NCBI RefSeq assembly: GCF_003286085.1
Contig: NW_020825332.1
Span: 1,297,001 to 1,361,000 of the forward strand
From: Drosophila persimilis
Taxonomy: Eukaryota > Arthropoda > Insecta > Diptera > Drosophilidae
DNA: 64,000 nucleotides
Direction of reading: 5' to 3'
Shown: in pieces, positions 12,875 through 23,700 of the stretch
How the letters are laid out: the number at the start of each line of letters is the position of its first letter
Numbering within the stretch: position 1 is the stretch's first letter
Program-made: the position numbers and the translations under genes
The notes under the pieces: model-generated
The model's input: the letters and a program-made list of their open reading frames with translations, nothing else
Told to the model about the DNA's origin: nothing
The model's database searches: none

Positions 12875-14332
12875 ATGGCGGCCGCCAATGACGGATCCCT
12901 GGAGTTCGCAGCCGCCAACAGCAGCAGCAGCAGCAGCACCAGCGCCAGCACCAACCTCATAAACAGCAACAGTAACAGCAGCAGCAGCAGCGGCACGGTT
13001 AACCTGTCAGCGGCTATGGCTCTTAATACGAACAGCAGTTTTGTTGCCGCGCCGCCGCCGCTGTCGCTGCCGCCCACAATGGATCCCCGTTATGTGTGCG
13101 GTGCACCGCCGACGCCGGGCTTGCTGCCACCGCCGGCTCTGGGGCCGCCGCCGCGCTCCCTGGAACAGATGATCATCTACGAGAACTTTGAGGTGCACGA
13201 GACGCACCGCATCGAGGACGGGGTGTGCACGCACATCAGCCGGTTGCCGCCCAAGAAACAGGAGCTATTGAAACAGTTCGGTATACAGAGTAGTGGGCAG
13301 CAATGTCTGAGCAATTATGAAAAGTACATACTCATCGAGAACTTCATCAAGTTTTGCAATGTGAGCAAAAGTGTATCGGCGCCAGGCCAGCCTCCGCCAG
13401 CCTCCACCACCCACCACCACTGCAACAAACAATAAAAACAAAAGAATAACCCAACCACCAGGAGGAGGCACTACTGTAGTCTAGCGGAGCTTTGTTCTTT
13501 TCCCGAATTGGCTATAACCCAGAGATTGGCATTACACTTGTGTAGATCAAAATTGCATCATCATTAACTTAGAGAGCATTGAACAAAACTCTTGCCCACA
13601 CTCCCAAAGCAGATGACTATCCTAACATGTACTCTCTTCTGTTTCCGTTTCTGTTTTTGTTCCGTTTCCGTCTCCCTTTCGATTTGATTTTCGTTCTATC
13701 CAGGAATATCAGATATCCGATCATCGACCCTTTTTGGACTTCCACGAGAGCGCTTTATCCAAATGTGAACAACTTAAATTTGTACGATATCTGGGCCAGG
13801 GGCTATCCAATCTGACGCTAAACAAGATCTATGTGGCATTCAAGGATCTGCTAGGCAACGGCAGGCCCGAAAAGTGAGTTCGCCACTTCTCTTGGATCTA
13901 AAATATAAGGAGTGGAGTCCCATTTTATTATGACCTAACTCTTTCAGAGCTGCTCTGGAGAGCTATAATTTGGATATCCTATTAAAGAAGAAGCGCAAGA
14001 ATCTCTACAACCGCATGCATTCGGCTGGTAAGCATTAAGGAAGGGAATGCCGATCCTTTACATTTACGTTTACGTTTACAGCTCCCAGCATTGATCTAAC
14101 CGCCTACGATACGTCCCAAGCACAGCCACAACCACAGCCACATGCACATCCGCATCCGCATCCACATCCACATCACTCTGCCCTGAGCACGCCACGCCCG
14201 CATCATGCCTTTGCCGCCCTAAATGTAGCGACACAGCGCAGTGATGTTTGCAACGAATTGACGCCCGCCGGCTTGCAGTACAGTTACGCCGGAAACGGAA
14301 GTGGAACCCCGGCCGGAAACGGACCACGGTAA
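12875..14332 (+). CDS. Unnamed-domain protein, copy B (328 aa, or the 3' half of a fused isoform)
   Basis: CDS from ATG 12875 is joined from 12875-13360, 13704-13873, 13948-14027 and 14082-14332 (TAA). Residues 1-95 are Asn/Ser-rich with an Ala/Pro-rich end (DPRYVCGAPPTPGLLPP). The domain spans about residues 99-245: IYENFEVHETHRIEDGV, LPPKKQELLKQFGI, LIENFIKFCNEYQISDHRP, then EQLKFVRYLGQGLSNLTL, followed by a basic LLKKKRKNLYNR. The tail has a HAHPHPHPHP His-rich run, as copy A's tail does. The ATG exon is preceded by a good acceptor (CTCTTGTAG, ending 12863). Exon 3 of copy A ends in phase 1, so A exons 1-3 can join to 12864 in frame, giving an 857-residue two-domain protein. A poly(A) signal AATAAA lies at 14657. 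Function not recognised. Confidence 0.8.
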
Positions 14333-15740
14333 AGTCGGGCCCAATACGACAGCAACTAAATCATCAAAAACATATACATACATAAACAAATACTTCTTCC
14401 TGGAACTGGACCAGTAACTGTTGTGTCTTCGAAACGAACAAGAAAAAAAATCAAATAACAAAAACAGAGAAATCATTGAGAACTAAGTGCTAAATTTAAC
14501 AGAAAATTATAAAATTAACCAAGGAAATTAAGTATCAGAGACACTAGTAAAATTAGACTAAATGTTAAAAAAAAAAGGAAAAACAAAAACTTAAATCGAA
14601 TGAAATTCAATTAAGCCAATCCCCAAAACTACACCAACTGGCAAAATGGAATACTAAATAAATATTAAGATTTAAGATTATTTATACTCAAAGTAACAAC
14701 TAAACGACATACTTACGAGAGTATACAAAAGATATACACATATTATATACATACATATATAGTATGTATATAGATATACATAAACACATATATTTCTGTA
14801 GTTGCCATAGCGCTTCTGGGTGCAGCCAAATTCTGTCCAGAACAGAACAGAAGAGAACTATACCCGAATCGGTACAATATATATATATAATATAAATTTT
14901 AGCTTCGGTTTCCAGCATCTCATCCCTAGGAACCCTGCCCCAGCATCGAGTATACAGCATACAGCATACAGCATACAGCATCCAGCATCCTGTCTAGCAG
15001 TGCAGTCATGTATGTAGTGTAAGGTTTAAAGCCTAGTCTCTAAGTGCAAAAATATCAAACAATATTATGAAGAGAAAAACTAAATCAAAGACCGACCTCC
15101 TCCCAAAATGAAAGTTCCCTAAATACGACGCAAACTACGAGTAACAAGTAGATAAAACCATAGCTGGTAAGAGACAAATTTTTTTAGAGTAGACTACGAC
15201 CGAACGGAAGCACAGATGATTAACTAAATATTCCTATATACATACAATATACATATACATACATATATATACAACAAGCAGCATCAAAATTTCAAAATGG
15301 GAAACGAAACGCAAAAATCAAATGCAAAATACAACCAAAAAAAAAAAAAAAACAAAATAGAAATTGTAAAAAATATATATACAAAACGTAAAATACCAAA
15401 CCAAATATATTCTATACGAGAAAAGGCATATACAATTGTTTCCATTCATTTACTTTACCAAAATTGTGTTTATTTATGCGATTTATTTAAATTTTTCACT
15501 ATATATTTAGCTTAACCCTGGAACGGGCTGTAGTATGTACTGTACTGTATTGTACGATTACTAGCAGATAGAGAGAGAGCACAGGGTGCACAGGAGCATG
15601 GGGCGTTTATGAAAATTAAAGTACAGTCCAAAGCAGTTCAAGACCCTAACTACTAACCAGCAATAGATGTAAGTGTATGTAAGTGCTCTCCTATGTTGCT
15701 TTCATTCTTTCTTAATTGTTTATAAGTTTGTGTTTTGTGT
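14333..15740 (+). other. 3' UTR of copy B and convergent gap to Uch-L5
   Basis: AT-rich, with many ATACAT/TATATA microsatellites and AATAAA at 14657-14662. A 7-bp tandem repeat (CATACAG) occurs at about 14953-14985. On the minus strand an AATAAA (TTTATT at 15741-15746) serves Uch-L5. No other gene seen. Confidence 0.6.
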
Positions 15741-15848
15741 TTTATTGAAATCGCAGCAATTTTGAATTGCAGTTAACTGGCTGTTCTTTTCGGTTCTGTC
15801 TAATGTCCTATCCAGAGAGATAAGTTATAGTATTTTTGTTAAATGCTT

Positions 15849-16930
15849 TTAGTTGGACTCCTTTTTGCGTTGCGCCTGTTCGCGTTCCAGCGCGCGCTGC
15901 TTGGCCTTCTCGTAGATGGGCATCAGCTGGCCGGTCTCGCCCAGCATTTTCAGCAGCTCCACGATGAAGGGCAAGTAGTTATGTTTGCGACGCACGTTCT
16001 CCACCTTGTAGCGCTTTTTCTTCTGGACCTCGTACTGGATGTAGGAGCGCAAGCTGCTAATTTCAGTCTGACGATCTTCCTCTGTATCCATGGCATCGGG
16101 AGCCGGATTGAGCAGCTTGTCTATCTGCTTCTCGTAGATGCGCTGACGGTCCGAGATCAGGGCCATCAGGTTAAAGTGGATCTCACCGTCGCTGTAGCGT
16201 TGCATGCGCTTCTCAATGATTGGTCGCACCACATCAATCCAGTTTTGATCCGGCTTGATCTCACCAAGATCGATGGGTCCCTCGCGGAGGCCATCAAGCT
16301 CATACAAACGTCCTTTAATAGGGATATATCCCACAAAGTGGTAGAGATCCTCGTCCTTGCTCTGGTTCTTCATGTCCAGCTCGAAGAGAGTCTGCCGGGC
16401 GAAGGAGTTGTGCACTGTGCGTATCTGGGAGGCATTGCTCAACGTCAGGCCCTTGTTGTAGGGATCGAAGCACTGGCAAAATTCCTTGAAGTTGGCCAGC
16501 GTCTCGCCCAGTTTGATGTCCTCGTGTTCCAGGTTCATCAGCAAACTGAGAATGGCCTGCGTGGCGCATGCATTGTTGATCACTTGCTTGGCAAAGAATA
16601 TATCTTCCTTGTCCAGCACCACCTTGCCAGCGGGTTCGTCCTCCTGCACCCATTTGAAGAGAAATATCAATCCGTGTATAGGCTCCAGGTTCTTGAACGA
16701 TTCACTGTCCAGGCTCCATATTTCCTCCACTTGAGCGCCATCGCAACCTGGCAATCGGAGAAATTTGCAAACATTACTGGATTGGAGCTGCCGGCGCGTC
16801 GGTATGCATCCAAGGAGCGGCGTCCCGGAAAGCGCGGCCAATTGAAAAACTTACCAAATTCGCGAATCAGCTCCGTGAACACGCCCGGATCGCTCTCAAT
16901 GAGACACCAGTTGCCAGCACCTTCGCTCAT
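15849..16930 (-). CDS. Uch-L5: Ubiquitin C-terminal hydrolase UCH37/UCHL5
   Basis: Two exons, 16855-16930 and 15849-16747, join in frame (donor GTAAG, acceptor GCCAG) to give 324 residues starting MSEGAGNWCLIESDPGVFTELI, closely matching human UCHL5. The peptidase C12 core spans about residues 6-225. The catalytic elements are visible: oxyanion Gln80, nucleophile Cys86 in VINNACATQA, His162 in LYHFVGYIP and Asp177 in RLYELDG. The C-terminal region (about 250-324, RRKHNYLPFIVELLKML...IYEKAKQRALEREQ) is the ULD/KEKE tail. Family knowledge: the tail binds Rpn13/ADRM1 on the 19S proteasome, and the enzyme trims ubiquitin chains in the nucleus and cytosol; in vertebrates it also joins INO80. It is divergent from Jarid2 across about 850 bp and convergent with copy B. 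All catalytic residues are intact. Confidence 0.97.
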
Positions 16931-17777
16931 GTCTGCTTTTCTACTTATTTACTTGTCTTTATTTGACAATTTAACCACACAAATTTCTACTGTTGCAATT
17001 TTTGTCAACTCACAGAATTCCCAAGGGGTTGCCAGACCAGGAAGTGCACGAAATTAGAGGTGGGCCGTGAACATCGATGTTTGTTAGGCCACAATCGATA
17101 TTTCGATCTCCGTTTCAAAGAGGATGGCGTGTGGATTTCAAAAACAGCTTTTGAATAGAAGCTCGTCCAGAACTTCACGAGAAAGTCCACTTTCTTCCTT
17201 ACCTTTTTTTCCCTTACATTTAAGAATCTGGCAATTTTTTTCATCGTCCCTTTTTCGACAGAGTGGCAGCACCGTTGCTTGTCCGCCATGACACAAAGCA
17301 AAAGCGGTGAAAGAAGAAGAAGCAGCGAAACGAAAAAAATATGTGCAAGCAAATCTCACGAAAGAAAATGAAATTTACTGCACTTGCAGCTTGTGAAATG
17401 TAAACGAATAATGTGTATTCGAGAGACGAGACAATAAAACGTATTTTAGTGCAATTTTTATATGTCCCACAACCAACTGAATGCGTGAAAAGATGAAGCG
17501 AAAATACGATATCAATTGCGTGCTGCAGCAGAAGCACCAACAAAATCTGTGTTTGTTGTAGCTATACATGTATATATATATGTACAAATATATACATAAT
17601 AAAAAAGAGAGTCCGGCGGAAAATTGGCAATTGCGTTTATGCAAATGAGAAACTACAGAGCGCCCCACAAATAAGTTCCGACCCGCGTACATAAATTAAT
17701 TCAAAGCGAGTCCCGCGCGCCACACACAAAAAGTGTGAAGGAGGTGAGAGAAAGAGGCGCGAAAAATTCGCAACAAA
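16931..17777. promoter_or_regulatory. Divergent Uch-L5 / Jarid2 promoter region with ATCGAT motifs
   Basis: The interval separates two start codons facing away from each other. It contains AACATCGATGTT (17071-17082) and AATCGATATTTCGA (17093-17106), which resemble the DRE/BEAF-32 class of CGATA motifs typical of head-to-head housekeeping promoters in flies. The remainder is AT-rich with no open coding exon I can support. Confidence 0.6.
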
Positions 17778-20700
17778 ATGGTTGTCTCAAAAGACAACAA
17801 GCGTCGCCGCAAGGAGACTGATACTCCGCCACCAGCTGCCGCGGCTGCGGCTGCGGCAGCGGCATCCGCTGCTGCTGCTGTGGAGTCATCACCCGAAATG
17901 CCCAAGAGGTGAGTGTGTCTCGTCTCCTATCTCTATCAGGTGCTGCTGCTGCCACAGCACTCTATTGTTGTTGCAAATTGAGTTTGATCATAAATACATC
18001 TGTGTGTATTTACGTTAGTGTACACTGTCCGTGTGTGCGTGCGCGCGTGTGTGTGTGTGCGTGTGTAATCCAATAGAGATGACGTCGCAGGGCCCCTGGA
18101 AATGGTGTGAGCTTGTGTGCGGGTGCCACTGCCATTGCGGGTGTGCGAGGAGTGGGAGGAGAGTAGTATGAGGCGTAGATGGGGCATGGGGTTGGGGCTG
18201 GTGATGGAAGGGGGCACTGGACTCCGCAGTTGTATAAGTAAAATCGTCAACATCGTGTCGTGGCGTTGTTGTTGTTTGCTGCCGTCTAGCTATTGCTGAA
18301 GGGGTGTTTCGCATCGCTCTGACTGGCTCTGGTATGGGGAGCAGGCAGTCAGGCAGTCATTCAGTCAGTCAGTCAGTCTCCCCCATGCAGGTGGATTGGG
18401 ACAGTTTATAGTCGCTAACTGGAACAGTAGCTACACAATTTAAATGTAGGGAATGTATCTATTTTTACGTGGTGGAAAATTGATTTATTGAACAGCAGCT
18501 TAGATATAAATTGGGATTAATGCGACAGTAAATTCCGTGTTCCGTGTGGCCTGTGACCACTGTACCTGCGTGTGTATCTGTGCAGGTCACTGCATTGTTT
18601 CTTTGATTTTGGGCCTGAAATTAATATTTACCTTCGTAATTGTATATCAAATTGCATTTGTGCCCAATTAAAAGTCACTCACACCATTTCCATTTTCCAA
18701 TTTCTCCTCTCTCTTTCTCTTTTGTTCTTTCTCTGTCTCTGTCTCTATCTCTGTCTCTTTCTTTTTCTGTTGCAGAACCAAGGTGCAGGCCCAGCGGAAG
18801 TTCGCCCAGGGCCAGAGTGCGCCCAGCAGCTCGTCGAGTGGCATGGCATACAGCAGCGTCGTGGCAGCAGCGGCTGGAGCAGGAGCAGGAGGCACTGGTC
18901 CGAGCACTTCGGGTGCAGAGAGCTCGCAGCCGCCCATCGAGATACTGCCCAACAAGTGTCCCAAGCCGCAGGATTTCCTCACGTTTCTATGCTTTCGCGG
19001 CACACCCGCTTTGCCCGCTCATCTCGACTATCTGAATCAGGGTAAATCCAAGGATTCAAAAGAATCCGAGGCAGCATTGCCGGGCAACAACAACAACAAC
19101 AACAATAACAGCAGCAAGAAGGCCCAGAACAGTCGAGCGGTCAACAACAAGAAGAAACGCGGCAGGCCGGCCAAGGGCGGAGCGGCAGCAACGAAGAAGA
19201 GAGAGGCGGAGGTTGAGCCGGAGCCACGGTCACAGCAGCCAGCAGGGGCTGATAAGTCATCAACAGCAGCAGCAGCATCGGCATCAGCAGCATCAGCAAC
19301 AGCAACAGACAAAGCAGCAAGTGATAAACCCAATCTCATACCAGCAACAGGGGCTCCAACGACAGCGACAGCGACAGCGACGACTCCAATGCTTCCCGGA
19401 GCTGTGCGAAAGCGAGCCGAAGTTGTTACCGATGGCAATCGACGTGGCGGCAGGGGCAGAGCAGCACCTGAGAACGCCACCAAAACCAACAGCAACAGCC
19501 TGGGTGCCGCCACATCATCAGCCACTGCAGCAGACACCAACAAGCGTCGTTCCAACCGTTCCAGCACCAAGGAGAGCAAGGCCATAATCGATGATCGGGC
19601 GGAGGAGGACAAGCAGCATGAGGACGAGGAGGATGACGATGATGAATACTTTTCAGCCCATGATGCCACCTCCCGTAACGGGGATGAGGCCTCAAAGGAG
19701 GGCCCAGCGAAAGCCGAGCCAGCCAAAAGGGGGCGACCCGCAGCAGCAGCATCGGCCTCAGCCTCAGGAAAGAAACCATCGTCGGAACCAGCATCCGTAG
19801 CCGTTGCGGAGATTCCGCCCAAGGAAAAAGGACCCGCGAAGCGGTTAAGGCAACGGGAATCACCCATATTCATACCCTCGCCCGAGTCCTCGGGCCGGAT
19901 GACGCGACAGCGGGCTTTTTTCGAGCCAGTCAAGGTGCCACCCCAGCAAGAGGAGCCAGAAAAGGCGAAAGAAGACTCCAAGAAGAAGAAGGAGAAGGAT
20001 CCAGAGGAACCAAAGGGAGAGCAGCCACAGCCAGAGCCGGAACAGGAGCCGGCCAAGCAGCTCAAAGAAACAAAGGAGAAGACAAATTCTAGTATTTATG
20101 CCAAAGAAGCCAAGCAGCAGCAGAAGCAGCAACAGCAGCAGCTGGAGAACGGCGACAGCCAGCACGGCTCCGGCAGCAAGGGTAAAAAGAGTTTGAACGT
20201 CTTCGACTTCAGTTCCGACGATGAGCAGCCGCTGGCCAAGTCCATTAAGCTGAAGAAGGGCGCCAAGGGGGCCAGTCCCAAGAAGGGTAATGCCGCGGCG
20301 CCTCCACCAGCGGCCAGGAGTCGCAAAGCGGCCACCAAGAAGCAGGAAAAAGAGAAGGAAAAAGAAGAGGAAAAGGAAAAGGAGAAAGAAGTTGCGGTGG
20401 CAGCAACACTCGCAGCGACAGCAGCGGAGTCAAACAAACGCGGGGCGGCCAAGGCGGGAAAGAAAAAAGCTGAGGACCCACCGGCCGATGAGCAGGACCT
20501 GGCGCCCCCCTGCCCAAAGAAAGCCACGACGAATGCCCGTCCAGGACGAAAGACTGCCAAGAGCAAAGCCACAGCGGAAGAAGCAGCCGCTGTTGAGGTG
20601 GAACCCCAGCCACAGCGCTCGCAGCGGCCCTCGAGGAAGACCAAGGAGGCGGCGGCCATCTACATGGGAATCATGGGCCACAAGCTGCAGATGGCCGATG

Positions 20701-23700
20701 ACGATGATGATGATCTCTCGCTGAGCAGCTACCCGGACATACCCAACGCCAAGGAGATGGAGAAGATGGAGAAGGAGATCAAAAAGAATGCGGCGGGAAA
20801 GTTGAACGTGCCCGAGGCAACGACGGTGCCAACGGCAGGTAAACAATCGCGAAAGCCGTCGCCCAAGCCACCTCCAAAGGGGGGAGCAGCTCCAACAGCA
20901 GCTGCGACAGAAGTACCCCGAGCAGATCCGCCCTCCCCACCCGAGTCGGAGGAAGAGAAGCCACCGCCTCCGGCAAGACGCGGACGACCCCCAAAGCAGG
21001 GAAAGGCAGCTACTGCTGCTGGTGCTTCTGCGCCCCTCGCCAAACCCCCCATCGAGGGAATGCTCGTAAAAAAGGGCTCGCTGACAAAGATGAGCGAACA
21101 GGCAAAGCCCAAAGCCAAGTCCGAACAGTCAAAAGTCGACTCCGACGAGGAGGAAGACTTTCTAATCAACGAGGAGCTGAACGAAACGAAACGCAATCTG
21201 GAGAAGAGTTTCAGCGACTCGGATGACGAGCCACTGGCCATCAAAGTGCCGTGTGTGCCCAAAGGCGCCAGCCAGGAGAAGGATAGTCCATTGCCAGTGG
21301 CCGGCAAGCTATCAACCACCACACCCCACCGGCCATCGGCAAAGCTCCAGTCTGCTGTCGCTCCATCCGCCACCACAGCGACAACTTCGGCGGCGGTTCT
21401 TCCATCAGTGGTCGTCCAATCGATGCAGCTGCAGATCCAGGCTCCCATCATTCCCCCCTTGACCACACAGCAGCTTTCGTTGCTGCCGCTGGCCACCAAG
21501 CCAACGACAACGCAAGTGGCAACGACAACGCCAGTGGCGACGGCAACGCCAGTGGCGACGGCAACGCCAGTGGTGACGCCAGCGCTGACAACACTGCCCC
21601 TGCCCAGTGGCATCCAAGTGGCCGCATCCAATTGCATCTCCATTCCCCCTCTGAACTATACCCCGCTAAAGGTCATGGAGAAGAAGTCGCCGGTGCCGAC
21701 ATCAAAGATTCTCAATGTACCCGCCACCTATGCCCTGCCCGGAGGCAGTGCGGCCGCCGCAGTGGCGGTGGGCTTCCAAAAGACATCGTCGTATCTGCCG
21801 CAGGCATCGCCGCATTACCATTCCGGCTATGTTCGTCCCCCACCGACGCCCTCGCATCCGTTTGGCTCTGGGGGAGGCGGAGTGGGAGGAGGAGGAGGAG
21901 GACCGTCAGGAAGCAAGACACCTGCCCAGGGATCGCCACTGAAATACCAGACACCGCCAACAACCTATCCCCCACCCATTGAGGCCTACCAGTGCCCCAA
22001 GATCAATCCAAACTTCCTCACGCCCAAATACGAGCGTAGTCCACTGCCACCACGATCCTCGGCCTCGAGCACCTTTCCCACACCCTCGCCTGTGAAGTTT
22101 CTGCCGACGCCAACGTCCACGACGGTGGGCACGGGCACCGGCACAGGCACAGGCACGGGCACGGGTACCGCCTCCTCGTCGGCCACCAAAAGCCCCCTGG
22201 CACCGCCAACGACGCCTGCCACGCCGCCAGTCGTTGCATCCACCAGCCAGCCAGCAACAGTGGTGTTGCAGACGTCCAGCCTCAGTTCGAGCACAGCAAC
22301 AGCCCCGCCGCCCAACCCGGCACCGCCGCCAGTGGCCTCCACGTCCGCGGCAGCTGCACAGCAAGTCAACGCAGCAGGAGTAGGCGCCCCAACGTCCACG
22401 CCAACGCCACCGCCTGCCCACAGTAACAGCAATGCAGGAGGCGCCGGCGGCAGTGGCGATCCCCTGAAAGACGAGATAAGCAACTTTCTGGCGCAGGCTA
22501 CGCTGATGCCCAGCAAGGAGGAGTCTGGGAAGATATTCGGAATAGCCAGCGTCAGCCTGGCCCAGAGTTCCGGCCCCGACAACACCAAGTGTACGCTGGG
22601 CAAGTGCGGATCGATCCACAAGCCTGTGCTGGGCCCGGTGGTGCCCACCGAGGGATACTTTGGGGACCAGCTGACCAGCAAGGAGCGGCGAAAGGCCAAG
22701 GTGAATATGACGCACGAGCAGATCCAGAAGTGGCTGATGGAGTGCTCCTCCAATCCGGATGAGATACTCCAGGACGATCTGGACGATGATTTCGATGACA
22801 ATATGCGGGTGCAGCAGTCCACCACCCCGCCGCCCACGCGGGACGAGAAGGAGCTGAGCGCCAGCTTCTCATCCTCGTCGAAGAACACCCGCGGGGGAGA
22901 TCTCGGCAAGAGCGAGAGCGCCTGGTCGGCCAAGGGGCCGTCGTTGAAGGCCACACCCGTTGTGGTGACGCCCTCCAGTCGCAAGGAGCAGACGCAGGCG
23001 CAGGCCGACTGTGATGTCCTGGACGGCGAGAAATCATCGACGCCCGTGAATCTCACACAGAAATCGGAGCCAGCGGCGGACAAGACAGCGCCCGCTGACA
23101 AGAAATCAGTGGTCGAGCGAAAGGCCAAGGAATCTGTCCGAACCAGGGCTGCTCCTCAGGCGCGCAGTGCGGCTACCACGCCTTCCGCTCCAACGCCCAC
23201 CCCTGTCACGCCCACCAAGAGCACGCCACCAACACCGCCGCCGCCTGCTAGCAGTCAGCAGAAAGGGAACAAGGGGAAAAAGAATGCCACAGCAGCAGCA
23301 GCAACAGCAGCAGCAGCAGTGTCTCCGCCACCACCACCGCCACCCACTCCGCCCACGCCCAAGCGGACGCCAGTGTACAACCAGAAGGCGAACAAGGCGA
23401 CGACCCAGCAACAGGCAGAGACGAAGCAGCCACCACCTGCGGCAGCACCGAGTGCTTCAGCGAAGCGAGGAAGCGAATCTGTCTATGCCTTCGGCAAGGA
23501 AGAGGAGACCCCTGCGGGGGCCAAACCAGGCAATCGCCGCACTCGGGTGGAGCCCACCCCGACGCCACCGCCAGCGGCTGCAGCACCAGTGCCGAATGCG
23601 TTGAGTGAGCGGTCGCCGACCAAGAAGCGGGCGGCAGCCGCTGCAGCGGCCACTGCCGTCCAACTGACGCTCAGTCCCACCGAAAACTGCAAGATTGAGG

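Noticed and set aside
15843..17057. 404-codon plus-strand frame opposite Uch-L5
   Set aside because: It is antisense to the well-supported UCH37 coding exons and hydrophobic because of complementary codons.
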